Assembly (NCBI GenBank): GCA_038239005.1
Contig: JBBSFE010000017.1
Location: 4,900 to 68,899, forward strand
Reading direction: 5' to 3'
Source of the DNA: DASXHD01 sp038239005
GTDB lineage: Bacteria; Myxococcota_A; Polyangia; Polyangiales; Polyangiaceae
Length of the DNA stretch: 64,000 nt
The notes below the pieces were generated by a model. It saw only the letters and a program-made list of their open reading frames with translations, did not search any database and was not told the origin of the DNA. Both the position numbers and the translations under genes were made by a program. This document shows positions 34,757 to 43,692 of the stretch, piece after piece. Every line of letters starts with the position of its first letter. The stretch's first letter is position 1.

Positions 34757-34879
34757 GCTGACGACACGCAAACCCCGTCGCGCGATCCCCTTGACGCGGG
34801 AATCGAGGTGATTACGGGTGTGGGCATCAAGAAGTCGCCGCTCACGGTGGGCGGCGCGAACGCTGAAAAGAGGTGCGCC

Positions 34880-35311
34880 ATGTTGACTGCTTGGAACGCC
34901 GTTTCGACGCTCGATCGCATGTTCGACGACATGATGGGATCCGCGCTCGGAGCGGCAACGAATCCGCGAACTTTCAACCCCGACATCGACGTCCGCACGA
35001 ACGACGAGCAAATCGTGCTCGTATGTGACGTGCCCGGCGTCAAGCGCGACGACATCGACATTACGCTTCATCAGCACGTGCTCACCATCAAAGGCGCGCG
35101 GCTGTTCGATGCGAAAGAGTCCGAACAGGTCGTGCTCGGTCGCAGCTACGGATCGTTCAGTCGGTCGTTCACGCTGCCCGAGTCACTCGACGAATCGAAG
35201 CTGACCGCCGACCTCACCGACGGCGTGCTCACGATCCGCATTCCCAAACCGCCGAGAGCCAAGCCGCTCAAGGTACCCATCGGCGACGGCGCCAAACAAA
35301 TCGCCAAGTGA
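34880..35311 (+). CDS. Hsp20/alpha-crystallin small heat-shock protein
   Basis: 143 residues from the ATG at 34880, preceded by AGAGGTG at 34870-34876. The alpha-crystallin domain spans about residues 35-125: 'FNPDIDVRTNDEQIVLVCDVPGV' (split), 'HVLTIKGAR', 'GRSYGSFSRSFTLPESLDE' and 'ADLTDGVLTIRIPK', the last containing the conserved A-x-x-x-x-G-V-L motif. A C-terminal 'PLKVPIG' can serve as the I-x-I oligomerisation tail. ATP-independent chaperone. I could not find a clear sigma-32 box or ROSE element upstream. Confidence 0.95.
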   Translation: MLTAWNAVSTLDRMFDDMMGSALGAATNPRTFNPDIDVRTNDEQIVLVCDVPGVKRDDIDITLHQHVLTIKGARLFDAKESEQVVLGRSYGSFSRSFTLPESLDESKLTADLTDGVLTIRIPKPPRAKPLKVPIGDGAKQIAK

Positions 35312-35329
35312 CAAACTCGCGACGACGAA

Positions 35330-35366
35330 GCGCGCGGTTGCGCGTGTAAAGCGTGCAACTGCGCGC
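35330..35366. terminator. Strong hairpin downstream of hsp20
   Basis: Arms 35330-35341 (gcgcgcggttgc) and 35355-35366 (gcaactgcgcgc) pair with one mismatch, and the inner GCGT/GCGT bases can extend the stem to leave a small GTAAA loop. No T-run follows, so it may be a terminator of the high-GC type or an mRNA-stabilising hairpin. It lies 18 bases past the hsp20 stop and 25 bases before the next gene. Confidence 0.55.
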
Positions 35367-35391
35367 TCGTGCGCTGAGATATCCTCCGAGC

Positions 35392-36624
35392 ATGCGGAGA
35401 TGGGGAGCCCTCCTGGCGCTCTTCGTGTGCGCGGCGTGCGGACTTTTTCCGGACCTCGCCGGCCTCGTCGATGGTGGGTCAATCGACGCGCCCGATCACG
35501 GCTTCACCCTCGACGCGGCTCCCACGTTCGTCGCGATGGACCCAGGAGACGCGCCCGTCGCCGTGAACATCACGGCAACACGTGCGGCCGGTTTCGCGGA
35601 TGCAATCGCGCTCGCGGTATCGGGCGGCGTCGGAACGATCTCGACGCCAGCGCCAATCGGGCAAGGCAATGTCTCGAGCTCGCTGACGATCTCCATTGAC
35701 CCGAGCACCACAGCGCGCGGCGATTTCACATTTGCGATCACTGGGTCGAGCGGTGCTTTCACCGGGCAGACGACGTTCATCCTTCACATCGGAAGCTTGC
35801 TCGCTCCGGACGATGCGGGCGTCGTCGTCGTGCCGCAAGGCGCGCACGCCATCGTCGTGAAAGCGTGGGGCGCCGGTGGGGGTTGCGGCTCTTACGGCGC
35901 GACCGGCAGCTGCGCGAGCGGCGCGTCGTTCGGAGGAGGAGGCGGATACGCATCCGCGATCTTCGACCTTGTCGGCGGCACCAGCTTCGTCGTCGTTCCT
36001 GCCACAGGCGGCGCGAGCTCGAACGTCTCGTTCGCGGGCGGCGCAGGCGGTGGATTTTCCGGCGTGCGCGCTGGCGCCGATTGGATCTTGATCGCCGGTG
36101 GCGGAGGAGGTGGCGGCGGCGCGTTCGCCACCGGAAATGGCGGAAGCGGCGGCGGCAACATCGGCCACGCGGGCTCGGGAAAATGTGCGGGCAGCGGCGG
36201 CACCGAAACATCCGGCGGCGCAGGCGAATGCAGCGACGCTAGTGTCCTCGGCACGGCCCTTCGAGGCGGAGATGGCCAAGACGAAAAAACGACTCCCGCG
36301 TCGATCGGCGGCCTGCCCGGCGGCGGAGCAGGCGGGACCGGCGGCTTCGGATCAGGAGCAGGAGGAGGTGGTGGTGGGTGGTTCGGCGGTGGAGGCGGCA
36401 CGATCTACGATTGCGAGGACAACAGTGGCGGCGGGGGCAGCGGCCACGTGAGCGACGCCGGTCGCGACGCGACATTCGTAACCACGGACGCCGCTACGCC
36501 CATCGCGGCCAACGACACGGACACCGACTACGCGAGCGGCAGCGCGATCGGTTGCAACGTATTTTCGAAAAAAGGAACGGGTGGCTCGCCCGGCCGCGTC
36601 GTCGTGCGGCTCGTCAAACCCTGA
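35392..36624 (+). CDS. Glycine-rich surface lipoprotein
   Basis: 410 residues from the ATG at 35392. The signal ends in FVCAACG (lipobox). Residues 40-140 look like a beta-sandwich ('FVAMDPGDAPVAVNITATRA', Ser/Thr-rich), followed by 'GVVVVPQGAHAIVVKAWGAGGGCG' and a long Gly-rich region with six- to seven-Gly runs and 'GGYASAIFDLVGGTSFVVVP'. This is the same Gly-rich module as in 31847-33127. Function likely structural or adhesive at the cell surface. Confidence 0.8.
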   Translation: MRRWGALLALFVCAACGLFPDLAGLVDGGSIDAPDHGFTLDAAPTFVAMDPGDAPVAVNITATRAAGFADAIALAVSGGVGTISTPAPIGQGNVSSSLTISIDPSTTARGDFTFAITGSSGAFTGQTTFILHIGSLLAPDDAGVVVVPQGAHAIVVKAWGAGGGCGSYGATGSCASGASFGGGGGYASAIFDLVGGTSFVVVPATGGASSNVSFAGGAGGGFSGVRAGADWILIAGGGGGGGGAFATGNGGSGGGNIGHAGSGKCAGSGGTETSGGAGECSDASVLGTALRGGDGQDEKTTPASIGGLPGGGAGGTGGFGSGAGGGGGGWFGGGGGTIYDCEDNSGGGGSGHVSDAGRDATFVTTDAATPIAANDTDTDYASGSAIGCNVFSKKGTGGSPGRVVVRLVKP

Positions 36625-36636
36625 GCCTCGCAGAGC

Positions 36637-38427
36637 TCAGTGCGGGGTCGGAGGCACAACGACGCTGTTGATCGGCTTCACGCTCGCGCCGGCGGGGTAC
36701 GCGTAGCTCGATGCGCTGTCGTAGCCCCACACCGTGATGCCGAATTTCTCGCTGCTGCTGATGTTGTGAAGCCCGTTGTCGCACGAGCCGACCGCCGTGC
36801 CCGCGTGGCGCAAGTCGACGTGCGTGTATTGGTACGTGGCCGACGTGCCGATGGGGAGCCAACCGGTGACGGGTCCGGACATGCAGTCGAGCTTCACGTC
36901 TTTGAAGGTGTTGTCGCTCGCCTTCTCGCGGATGAGCGCGATCTCCGTGTAGCCGTAGGTCGGGTCCGTGAAAAAGATGTACGACTGTAGGAACTGCGCT
37001 TGCGGAACGACGTTGACCGTTTCGGGGCCGCCTACGGTGTAGTCGGTCGCTTCGTTGGTGGCGACGACGTAGTCGTTGCCGAGCGCTTTGATCGGCGGGA
37101 TCTGCTGGTGTGCGGCGTCGCAGTCGCCGCCGGGTCGGTGCGAAGCGAGATAGAACGGGTGTGCGGCGTCTTGTGACTTCACGTGGAACGCAGGAGTGCC
37201 TGCGCCGAATTCGACCAGCTGACCCAACTTGATCGTCGCGGGCGCGCCCGCGATTCCCGAGGGCTCGTACGTGAGCGTCGTGCCGTCGACCATGCCGACG
37301 ATGCGGTACGGTGGCGGATCGTTTTGCGTCATGCAGAAGTGCTCGCCCCACACGCCGAACGGCACGGTCGATTGCGCGACGCTGCCGGTGAGATCGTTAC
37401 CCGAGCTGTCTGCGAGCTCCATGATGTGGATCGTCTCGCCCTTGTTGATCGTGTACGTGACCGCAACGTTCTTCGTTGCTCCGGCGATGCCGCCGGCGGC
37501 GGTGATGTTCGTCGTTGGCAGGAGCGTGATCGACGTGCCGTCTTGCTGCGCGATGAGGTCGATGCCGGCCGGGAAGCCGAAGTTGTTCGAGCTGCCCATC
37601 GTCGTCGCGACGTAGTTGTTGTCCCACGCGGTCGTTGGGAGAAGGAGCGTCGCGCTCGAGATGTACGAGATTGCGCCGCCGTACGGATAGATGTCGTAGA
37701 CGACTGCGGGAACGTCGGTCTTGATCTCGATGGCGTGGCCTTTGCCGGTGAGGTGCGGGTTCACCATGTCTTCGTTCGACACCGCAGCCTGCACGCTCGA
37801 CGGGCAATTGCATTTCAGCGTGCCCGCGCCCGGCACGTAGTCGTTCAAGAAAACGATCGCCATGCTGTTCGGCGGAATGCCGGTCGACGGAATTTTTTGA
37901 TACGTGAGCGACGACCCCGAGCCCTTCGGGAGGTACGCGAAGTTGTTGCCGTTGATCGTGTTGCCCTTCCACACGAGCGTCACGTTCATGTCCGTGGACC
38001 AGTTGTTGTTCACGAACGCAGCGAAGCAGTTACCTGCAGCGCCGCCGCTGTTGTACGGCGTGCTCCATGCGTCGGCTGGGATGGCGTAGTAGTCGCAACC
38101 GATCGAGCTCTTGTTCGCGGCGGCTGCGTCGCACGCGGGGATGCATCCCGATGGCCCGCATCCTGTGTTGCCCGTGCATGTCTGGACGACTGTCGGGTTG
38201 TCTCCGCATGTGAGCAGCTCGTGAAGATCAGCGGAGCACTGCGTGCACCCTCCTGCGTCGTTTCCGCCTTCGATGTTGAAGACGGGTCCCCCATCGGAGT
38301 TGGTTCCTCCGGTGTCGCCGCCCGCGCCCGAGTCGTCATCGCCGAAACCATTTCCGTGACCGCTACACGCGGCGAATGAACCAACCACGAGCCCGACCGC
38401 CACGAAGGATTGAAAGACGATGCGCAT
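36637..38427 (-). CDS. IgGFc-binding-type surface lipoprotein
   Basis: 596 residues. The signal ends in SFAACSG (lipobox), followed by a Gly/Asp/Ser linker and a small Cys-rich part ('CTQCSADLHELLTCGD', 'CTGNTGCGPSGC'). From about residue 110 the sequence follows the IgGFc_binding N-terminal domain common in myxobacteria ('GCDYYAIPADAW', 'FAAFVNNNW', 'VFLNDYVPG', 'VYDIYPYGGA', 'LLLPTTAWDNNY', 'VWGEHFCM', 'FYLASHRPGGDC'). The biological ligand is unknown; surface adhesion is a reasonable guess. Confidence 0.88.
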   Translation of the reverse strand: MRIVFQSFVAVGLVVGSFAACSGHGNGFGDDDSGAGGDTGGTNSDGGPVFNIEGGNDAGGCTQCSADLHELLTCGDNPTVVQTCTGNTGCGPSGCIPACDAAAANKSSIGCDYYAIPADAWSTPYNSGGAAGNCFAAFVNNNWSTDMNVTLVWKGNTINGNNFAYLPKGSGSSLTYQKIPSTGIPPNSMAIVFLNDYVPGAGTLKCNCPSSVQAAVSNEDMVNPHLTGKGHAIEIKTDVPAVVYDIYPYGGAISYISSATLLLPTTAWDNNYVATTMGSSNNFGFPAGIDLIAQQDGTSITLLPTTNITAAGGIAGATKNVAVTYTINKGETIHIMELADSSGNDLTGSVAQSTVPFGVWGEHFCMTQNDPPPYRIVGMVDGTTLTYEPSGIAGAPATIKLGQLVEFGAGTPAFHVKSQDAAHPFYLASHRPGGDCDAAHQQIPPIKALGNDYVVATNEATDYTVGGPETVNVVPQAQFLQSYIFFTDPTYGYTEIALIREKASDNTFKDVKLDCMSGPVTGWLPIGTSATYQYTHVDLRHAGTAVGSCDNGLHNISSSEKFGITVWGYDSASSYAYPAGASVKPINSVVVPPTPH

Positions 38428-38541
38428 GCGCCGAAATCTCGCACGGTTGCCGTCGTCGCGTTAGGTGAAAATTGTACAGTTGCTGCACAATGTGTGGGGA
38501 AACGCCCTACGCCGCACTGCGTCGCAACCCGGAGTGACAAC

Positions 38542-38949
38542 ATGGACCTAGCAACCTTGAGCGGCTTTGTGGGTGGCGCTTTCATCTTCGGCGCGCTCGC
38601 CATCCCGATTGTGCATTGTGTTTTTGCGCACCGGCGCGCCGTGGTGACCTCGCGGGTGACGCGAACGCATGTCGTGTTTGGTTTCAGCGCGGCGGCGATG
38701 GCCATCGTGCACACGATTGCGGCGATCCCCGAGCTCGGATCGTCCGCGGTGATACGCGCCGGAATGATCGCGCTCGTGCCCGCGTGCATCGCGTTCTTCC
38801 TTCTCTTCGCGCACGTCGGTGTCGGCCTACGCCTGCGACATCCAACGCTCAAGAAACGCCCGAAGGTCCGTCGCCTGCACGTCATCCTCGCGCTCTCGAT
38901 CGTCACGACCGTCACCGTGCACGTGGTGGCGCTCCTCGTCTCATCGTGA
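38542..38949 (+). CDS. Four-helix membrane protein with conserved-looking histidines
   Basis: 135 residues from the ATG at 38542, preceded by GGAG at 38531-38534. Four hydrophobic segments (about 5-27, 43-62, 72-95, 112-133). Histidines occur in or at the edge of every helix: 'PIVHCVFAH', 'THVVFGFSAAAMAIVH', 'LLFAHVGVGLRLRH' and 'LHVILAL...VTVHVVALL', the pattern of a b-type haem membrane protein. I recognise no named family. It is transcribed away from the IgGFc-binding gene. Confidence 0.65.
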   Translation: MDLATLSGFVGGAFIFGALAIPIVHCVFAHRRAVVTSRVTRTHVVFGFSAAAMAIVHTIAAIPELGSSAVIRAGMIALVPACIAFFLLFAHVGVGLRLRHPTLKKRPKVRRLHVILALSIVTTVTVHVVALLVSS

Positions 38950-38976
38950 GCGCCGCTGCATCGCCAAGAGCGCGCG

Positions 38977-39681
38977 TTAGAGCTCGCTCGCGGCGTGGCG
39001 GAGCGCGGCGGATGCCTTTTCGGTGACGGGGAGGCCGTGGGCTACGTCGATGCGCGTGACCTTGTCCGTCGCGAGGCGTTCGAGGTGCGTGCGGAATGCT
39101 TTCTTGTCGTCGACGACGGCGATGCGCGCCGGGAATGTGACTTTGAGCGCGTCGCTCTTGAAGCCGCCGAGGCCCATCATGAAGCCAACGAACCCGGGCA
39201 GCGAGCGGTTGTTCATCAAGCCGTCGCAGAAGACGAGCGTTGTCTCGGCACCGCTGTCGACGAGCAAAACGCCCTCGCGACCTTTCGTGCCCTCGAGCAC
39301 TTCGTATCGGACGCCGTCGCCGAGCGTCGGCAATGTGTCGTCGACCTTGACGATCTGCTCGACCTTCTCTTTCGATCCCGCCGGCGCGACGACGCGCATC
39401 GCGGGATAGCGTTCTTTGTAGATGCGCGAGTCCATGCGGTGACCGCCGTTCGGGACGATCAGGAACGCGGGCGTGCCCCACGCTTCGAGCTCTTTCATCT
39501 GTTCGTCGTCGAGCGCGATCGCGTTGTGGACGACGAGACGTCCGTCGGCGAGGCGTGCGACGTGCATCGCGCGCGAGAAGGGCGCGCCGGGAAATTTCGC
39601 TTCGACGCGCCAAAGGTTGTCGCGAATTTTCTCGATCGCTCCGTGCGGAAACACGGTCCACTTTTCGAACGGCTTTGCCAT
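38977..39681 (-). CDS. DUF4336-like (metallo-beta-lactamase-fold) protein
   Basis: 234 residues from the ATG at 39681. 'AMHVARLADGRLVVHNAIALD', 'WGTPAFLIVPNGGHRMD', 'YPAMRVVAPAGS' and 'TTLVFCDGLMNN' match the DUF4336 layout, a degenerate metallo-beta-lactamase fold. The 'HxxHxD' zinc motif of true MBL enzymes is not complete (only 'GGHRMD'), so activity is uncertain. Soluble. Divergent from the small lipoprotein gene beginning at 39776. Confidence 0.7.
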   Translation of the reverse strand: MAKPFEKWTVFPHGAIEKIRDNLWRVEAKFPGAPFSRAMHVARLADGRLVVHNAIALDDEQMKELEAWGTPAFLIVPNGGHRMDSRIYKERYPAMRVVAPAGSKEKVEQIVKVDDTLPTLGDGVRYEVLEGTKGREGVLLVDSGAETTLVFCDGLMNNRSLPGFVGFMMGLGGFKSDALKVTFPARIAVVDDKKAFRTHLERLATDKVTRIDVAHGLPVTEKASAALRHAASEL

Positions 39682-39775
39682 GGCGCGTACCTTAGTCGCG
39701 ATAACATCGCCGGTGACGAGGATGTTAATGGGTTCCCAAACCGAATGGTTACGTGGAAACGTCAAGACGGGCATC

Positions 39776-40261
39776 GTGCGGAAGTCGATCGCTATCGGGT
39801 TCATCGCGTTCATGACGTTTGCGGTCGCGTGCGGGGCGCGGTCGGAGCTCGACGGCGAGCCGATCGGCGTTGCGTTCGATGGCGGCTCGGATGCGCGGCC
39901 TCACGTGTGTCGGAACGGGAGCGTCGGCGATGGCGTAACGTGCGTCAGTCGCGCCGCGCTCGGTGATCTCGTGTCGAAGGCGTGCTCTTCGTTCGAGAGT
40001 CGCGAGATCTACGACGCCGGCGGCGAGTGCAGCGCTGATGAATTCAGCTCGGAGCTCTATCACTGCTGTCCATCATCGTGCTGGAGCAGCATCGGCCTCG
40101 TGAATCAAGGGTGCGAGGCCGTTCAAGTCGCCGAAGGCCGCGCTCCCGCGCTGTGTCAGACGAAGGGCATGAACGTCGACTACGCTCACTCGTATCTCGG
40201 AACGGATCCGAAGTGCGGCGCCGGCGAGACGACGACAACGTACGTATCGTGCTGCCCCTGA
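39776..40261 (+). CDS. Small cysteine-rich lipoprotein
   Basis: 161 residues from a GTG at 39776, chosen because it places a positively charged start directly before the signal 'IAIGFIAFMTFAVAC' (lipobox). An upstream ATG at 39722 would add 18 residues. The mature part has eight or more cysteines, including 'YHCCPSSCW' and the final 'SCCP', suggesting disulfide bonds. Function unknown. Confidence 0.65.
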   Translation: MRKSIAIGFIAFMTFAVACGARSELDGEPIGVAFDGGSDARPHVCRNGSVGDGVTCVSRAALGDLVSKACSSFESREIYDAGGECSADEFSSELYHCCPSSCWSSIGLVNQGCEAVQVAEGRAPALCQTKGMNVDYAHSYLGTDPKCGAGETTTTYVSCCP

Positions 40262-40526
40262 CCAAGAAACCTGTGTGCCACGCGCTGCACACAGCGTGCA
40301 GCATGGTGCAAACGCGGCGCGGGTGATGAGCGCGAAACGCGGGGCATTTGCGCGGCACGCGAGGTGCATTGTGGCTGAGCATGAAACCCGACGCAGCGCC
40401 CACGACGTGGCGACCGCCGCCTCCTTTGAAGTCGTCATCCTCGCAAACGCGACGCGTTCGGTTGCCGTCGGCCTGCGTGGAGATCGTCATCACGAGTCCG
40501 ACCGACTCGCGCTGCGAAGCGCGGAG
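40262..40526. other. Intergenic region with a small stem-loop
   Basis: About 265 bases between convergent genes. A perfect 7-bp stem with a 5-base loop (gctgcac-acagc-gtgcagc) lies at 40284-40302, 22 bases after the lipoprotein stop, and could help terminate transcription although no T-run follows. A 49-codon open frame at 40381-40530 has Pro/Ser/Arg-rich content and no ribosome-binding site; I do not think it is a gene. Confidence 0.45.
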
Positions 40527-41189
40527 TTAGTCGCACCAGCGAACGGCAGGGATGCGCTCGAGCGGTTCGCGGTTGAGGAGGACTCGGTGCCAGCCGCGCA
40601 GAGAGAGCGGCTTGTGGTCCGGATGCCAGACTTGGCCGCGCGCGTAGATGCGCAAGCCCGGTTCGCGCACGTAGACTTCCGTTGCGACGTGTTGGCGGCC
40701 ATGGCGGCGGATGCGCGCGACTTCGGCGATTCCGCCCGCGCGGGTGTCGCGAGGCGACACGAGGTTTAGCTCGGCGCGTTCGGTCGCGGTGACCGGGACG
40801 AAGAACCACTCGCCTTGGCGGCGAACGATGCCGCGGCGATATTCGTCTGGGATTTCCGGCGCGAGTGCTTCGTGCGCGTCGACGATGTTCGCGATGGGAC
40901 GCGGGAGCTGCGCGATGAAGAGATGCGCTTCGTCGCGCCCGCACAAGAAATGACGCGTGCGAACGGGCTCGTCGACCACGAGCACGAGCTGGCGCTGCGC
41001 GCGATCGGTCGCGGTGACGTCGACGCGATTGCGCGCGTTACCCAAGAAGAGGCGGAAGCGCTCATGACGGTCGGCCTGACCGATGTCGAGCTGCACGACT
41101 TCAGCGGAGTGCCGCAAAATGAGAGGTTGTTTTTCGACGACGAGCGAAAGCCCCGCCGTGGAGAACGTACGCAAGAGAGCCAATGACAT
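40527..41189 (-). CDS. Hypothetical protein ('RRQGEWFF' type)
   Basis: 220 residues, soluble. It contains 'FLCGRDEAHLFIAQLP', 'IVDAHEALAP' and 'IVRRQGEWFFVPV', short motifs I associate with uncharacterised proteins from environmental bacteria. No catalytic motif is clear. It lies 69 bases downstream of the gene at 41259-41726 on the same strand and may be co-transcribed. The start at 41189 is the first ATG of the frame. Confidence 0.55.
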   Translation of the reverse strand: MSLALLRTFSTAGLSLVVEKQPLILRHSAEVVQLDIGQADRHERFRLFLGNARNRVDVTATDRAQRQLVLVVDEPVRTRHFLCGRDEAHLFIAQLPRPIANIVDAHEALAPEIPDEYRRGIVRRQGEWFFVPVTATERAELNLVSPRDTRAGGIAEVARIRRHGRQHVATEVYVREPGLRIYARGQVWHPDHKPLSLRGWHRVLLNREPLERIPAVRWCD

Positions 41190-41258
41190 GATCCACTAGC
41201 GACGTAGAGCGCGCGCTGACCTGACTTGGCTTCGAGGTTGACGAAATACGGGCTCGAG

Positions 41259-41726
41259 TCAGTTCGGTTTCTCGGGCGGCTTGCGCGGTGCGATGAACAT
41301 CGGGATGCGGTCCATCTCGAACGGGTCTTCGGCGTCTTCGGCGTCGAGATCTTCCGCGAGTGACGACGCAATGCTGAACGCGATCGGCCACGCTTCGCGG
41401 TTGTGCTCGTCGTTCGAGTGGACGCGGAGCACGGGGCCTTCGTCGTCGACGATGTCGAGTTGGACCGTGTATGCGTCCGCGTTGCGCGGCGGATCCATTT
41501 CGTGACGCCACTCCCAATCGAGCTGGCCTTCGCGCGCCGAAAGCTTCGCTGCGATCGCATCGACGTCGGCGGGACGAAACACGACGCGAAGTGCGCGCGC
41601 GTCATTCGCACCGACGAGCGCGACCGAAATGCCCGCTGGAAGGAGCGCACGCACGCGCGCGACGAGATCGGCGTCCGAATACGTTTCCACCGGTTGTGGG
41701 AGAACCCACTCTTCGCCGAAGCTCAT
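41259..41726 (-). CDS. Hypothetical acidic protein
   Basis: 155 residues, acidic, with no signal peptide or membrane segment. The second half reads 'DAYTVQLDIVDDEGPVLRVH' and 'SSLAEDLDAEDAEDPFEMDR', suggesting a compact alpha/beta fold of the type found in small immunity or chaperone-like proteins, but I cannot name a family. It is divergent from the lipoprotein gene at 41799 with 72 bases between. Confidence 0.6.
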   Translation of the reverse strand: MSFGEEWVLPQPVETYSDADLVARVRALLPAGISVALVGANDARALRVVFRPADVDAIAAKLSAREGQLDWEWRHEMDPPRNADAYTVQLDIVDDEGPVLRVHSNDEHNREAWPIAFSIASSLAEDLDAEDAEDPFEMDRIPMFIAPRKPPEKPN

Positions 41727-41798
41727 GACCGCAACCTAGCAAGTTCGAGCGCGACGTGACGGTTGAGCGTAGACTTCCGACACCAGAGGTTGGCAGCC

Positions 41799-43229
41799 AT
41801 GCATGTCCGTACGCTCGGCGCTCTCGCCGTGATCATTTCGGTTCCGGTCCTGTTTGCTTGGGGCTGCGGCGGGCCAACCAAATTCGGTGAGGATGGCGGC
41901 GTCGATGCCGATGTCGACGCAGTCGACGACGTCACGAATCCCATTTTTCCGGAGGGCGCCATCGCCGACGCGCCAGGGTGCGTGAACCTCCAATGCGACA
42001 TCAACCTGTGCGGCGGCAACACGGCCGCCACGACGTTGTCGGGAACGGTGTACGCGCCCAACGGCGTCTTGCCGCTCTACAACGTCATCGTCTACGTGCC
42101 GAACGCGCCGGTGGATCCGTTCACGCCGGGCGTCACGTGCGATCAGTGCGGCGCCGCAGCGTCGGGCAGTCCGATCGCCGTCGCGCTCACCGATTCGAAA
42201 GGTCACTTTTCGGTTCAAGGTGTGCCGTCGGGCTCGAAGATCCCTGTCGTCATCCAAGTCGGCAAATGGCGCCGGCAGATCGTCGTCGACACCGTGAACC
42301 CGTGCGTCGACAACCCCATTGGCCAACAAGTGAGCGGCGTCGAGCAGCTCACGCGGTTGCCGAAGAATCAGCAAGAAGGCGACATGCCAAAGATCGCCAT
42401 CACGACGGGCGGCTGCGATCAGCTCGGTTGCATCATGCCGAAGATCGGCATCGACCCGAAAGAATACGCGGCCGGTCCGACTTCGTCGGCGGTGAAACCC
42501 AAGACCGCCATCAGCTTCTATTCCGGCGGCGGCGCAGGTGCACCGACTGGCTCGCCACCCGCGCAACCGTTTTGGACCGACGTCAATCAACTCAAGAATT
42601 TCGATTTGGCCATTCTCTCGTGCGAATGCCACGAGCCCAACGACGCGAACCAAAGCTCCTATGACGCAATACAGAAGTATCTCGAAGCCGGCGGCCGCAT
42701 CTTCACGACCGACTTCATGTACGTCTGGTACAAATTCAGCAAAGACACCGATCTCAACGCGACACCGTGGGCGTGGCCGGGCGGCGCGCCGGGTGGTGTG
42801 AGCCCGTTCCTCATCGACACTTCGTTTCCGAAGGGCAAGTCGCTCGCCGACTGGCTCTACTACGTGTCGTCGATCGTTCCCTATAAGGCGCAAACGACGC
42901 AGCCGCCGGTCAACGGGCAGTTCCCCGTGCAGGTCGCCTACGACAACATCAAAGGCATCAACACGAAGTACGGCCTCGAGTGGGCGCACTCGGGTGGCGA
43001 TCCGAAATTCGTCACGATGAACATGCCGTCGAAGAACCCGCCCGCGCAGCAGTGCGGCAAAGCCGTCCACCTCGACGCGCACATCAGCGTCGGCGACTCG
43101 GTCGACACCAACTACCCCGCCGACTGCAACGCGAACGCCAAAGAAACCGAGCTCGCCACGGTGTTCTTCTTGTTCGACCTCTCCTCGTGTATCCAAGACG
43201 ACACGGTGGCCCCCATCGTCCCGAAGTGA
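41799..43229 (+). CDS. Surface lipoprotein with a carboxypeptidase-regulatory-like domain
   Basis: 476 residues from the ATG at 41799, which precedes a signal ending LFAWGCGG (lipobox). An Asp/Val linker follows. Residues 65-165 resemble a carboxypeptidase regulatory-like beta-sandwich ('LSGTVYAPNGVLPLYNVIVYVP', split; 'VALTDSKGHFSVQGVPSG'). The remainder contains 'LAILSCECHEPN', 'YLEAGGRIFTTDFMYVWYKF' and 'FFLFDLSSC', as in myxobacterial proteins of unknown function with a flavodoxin-like or glutamine-amidotransferase-like look. Co-directional with the small membrane protein gene four bases on. Confidence 0.75.
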   Translation: MHVRTLGALAVIISVPVLFAWGCGGPTKFGEDGGVDADVDAVDDVTNPIFPEGAIADAPGCVNLQCDINLCGGNTAATTLSGTVYAPNGVLPLYNVIVYVPNAPVDPFTPGVTCDQCGAAASGSPIAVALTDSKGHFSVQGVPSGSKIPVVIQVGKWRRQIVVDTVNPCVDNPIGQQVSGVEQLTRLPKNQQEGDMPKIAITTGGCDQLGCIMPKIGIDPKEYAAGPTSSAVKPKTAISFYSGGGAGAPTGSPPAQPFWTDVNQLKNFDLAILSCECHEPNDANQSSYDAIQKYLEAGGRIFTTDFMYVWYKFSKDTDLNATPWAWPGGAPGGVSPFLIDTSFPKGKSLADWLYYVSSIVPYKAQTTQPPVNGQFPVQVAYDNIKGINTKYGLEWAHSGGDPKFVTMNMPSKNPPAQQCGKAVHLDAHISVGDSVDTNYPADCNANAKETELATVFFLFDLSSCIQDDTVAPIVPK

Positions 43230-43233
43230 ACGG

Positions 43234-43680
43234 GTGAACGACATGCAAGCGTATCCGAACTATCCGATGCAACCGGACCCCGCGGTGACGCGGGCGAAGG
43301 ACGAGAGTGACCTCAACACCCTTTCCATCCTTCACTACATCTGGACGGGGCTACTCGGGTGTTCGGCGTTCGGCATCGTTGGGTACTTCATCGCGATCGC
43401 GGCGTTCGTCGCGAACGCGCCCTCGCATTCGCACGCCGCCGATAACGAGATGGCAGCGGGCGTGATGGTCATCATGGGCGTCGTGATGGGCGTGCTCATG
43501 ATTCCGCTCTTCATCCTCCACTTGCTCGCCGCGGCCGGCCTGAAGAAACGCACGCGCTACACACTCGCGCTCGTGATGTCGGGCTTCGCGTGCCTCAGCG
43601 TTCCCTTCGGAACCGGCCTCGGCATCTGGACAATCATGGTGCTCCAACGCCCGACCGTGAAGTCTCTCTTTGCGCGCTGA
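43234..43680 (+). CDS. Small integral membrane protein
   Basis: 148 residues from a GTG at 43234 (ATG at 43243 possible), four bases after the preceding stop. Three or four hydrophobic segments: about 32-58, 72-100 and 108-138. The short cytosolic N-terminus is polar with Pro and Tyr. The arrangement resembles DUF4870/DUF4190-type small membrane proteins but I cannot assign it firmly. Confidence 0.65.
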   Translation: MNDMQAYPNYPMQPDPAVTRAKDESDLNTLSILHYIWTGLLGCSAFGIVGYFIAIAAFVANAPSHSHAADNEMAAGVMVIMGVVMGVLMIPLFILHLLAAAGLKKRTRYTLALVMSGFACLSVPFGTGLGIWTIMVLQRPTVKSLFAR

Positions 43681-43692
43681 GCTCGCGCGACC

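Noticed and set aside
34789..34820. Heat-shock sigma-32 promoter before hsp20
   Set aside because: TTGACG is present at 34791, but no matching -10 element lies at a suitable distance.
40381..40530. A 49-codon frame between convergent genes
   Set aside because: Pro/Ser/Arg-rich, no ribosome-binding site, overlaps the end of the opposite gene.
41736..43244. A 502-codon open frame on the minus strand opposite the lipoprotein gene
   Set aside because: The plus-strand gene at 41799-43229 has a signal peptide, lipobox and balanced composition; the antisense frame is Arg/His-rich and typical of GC-rich mirror frames.
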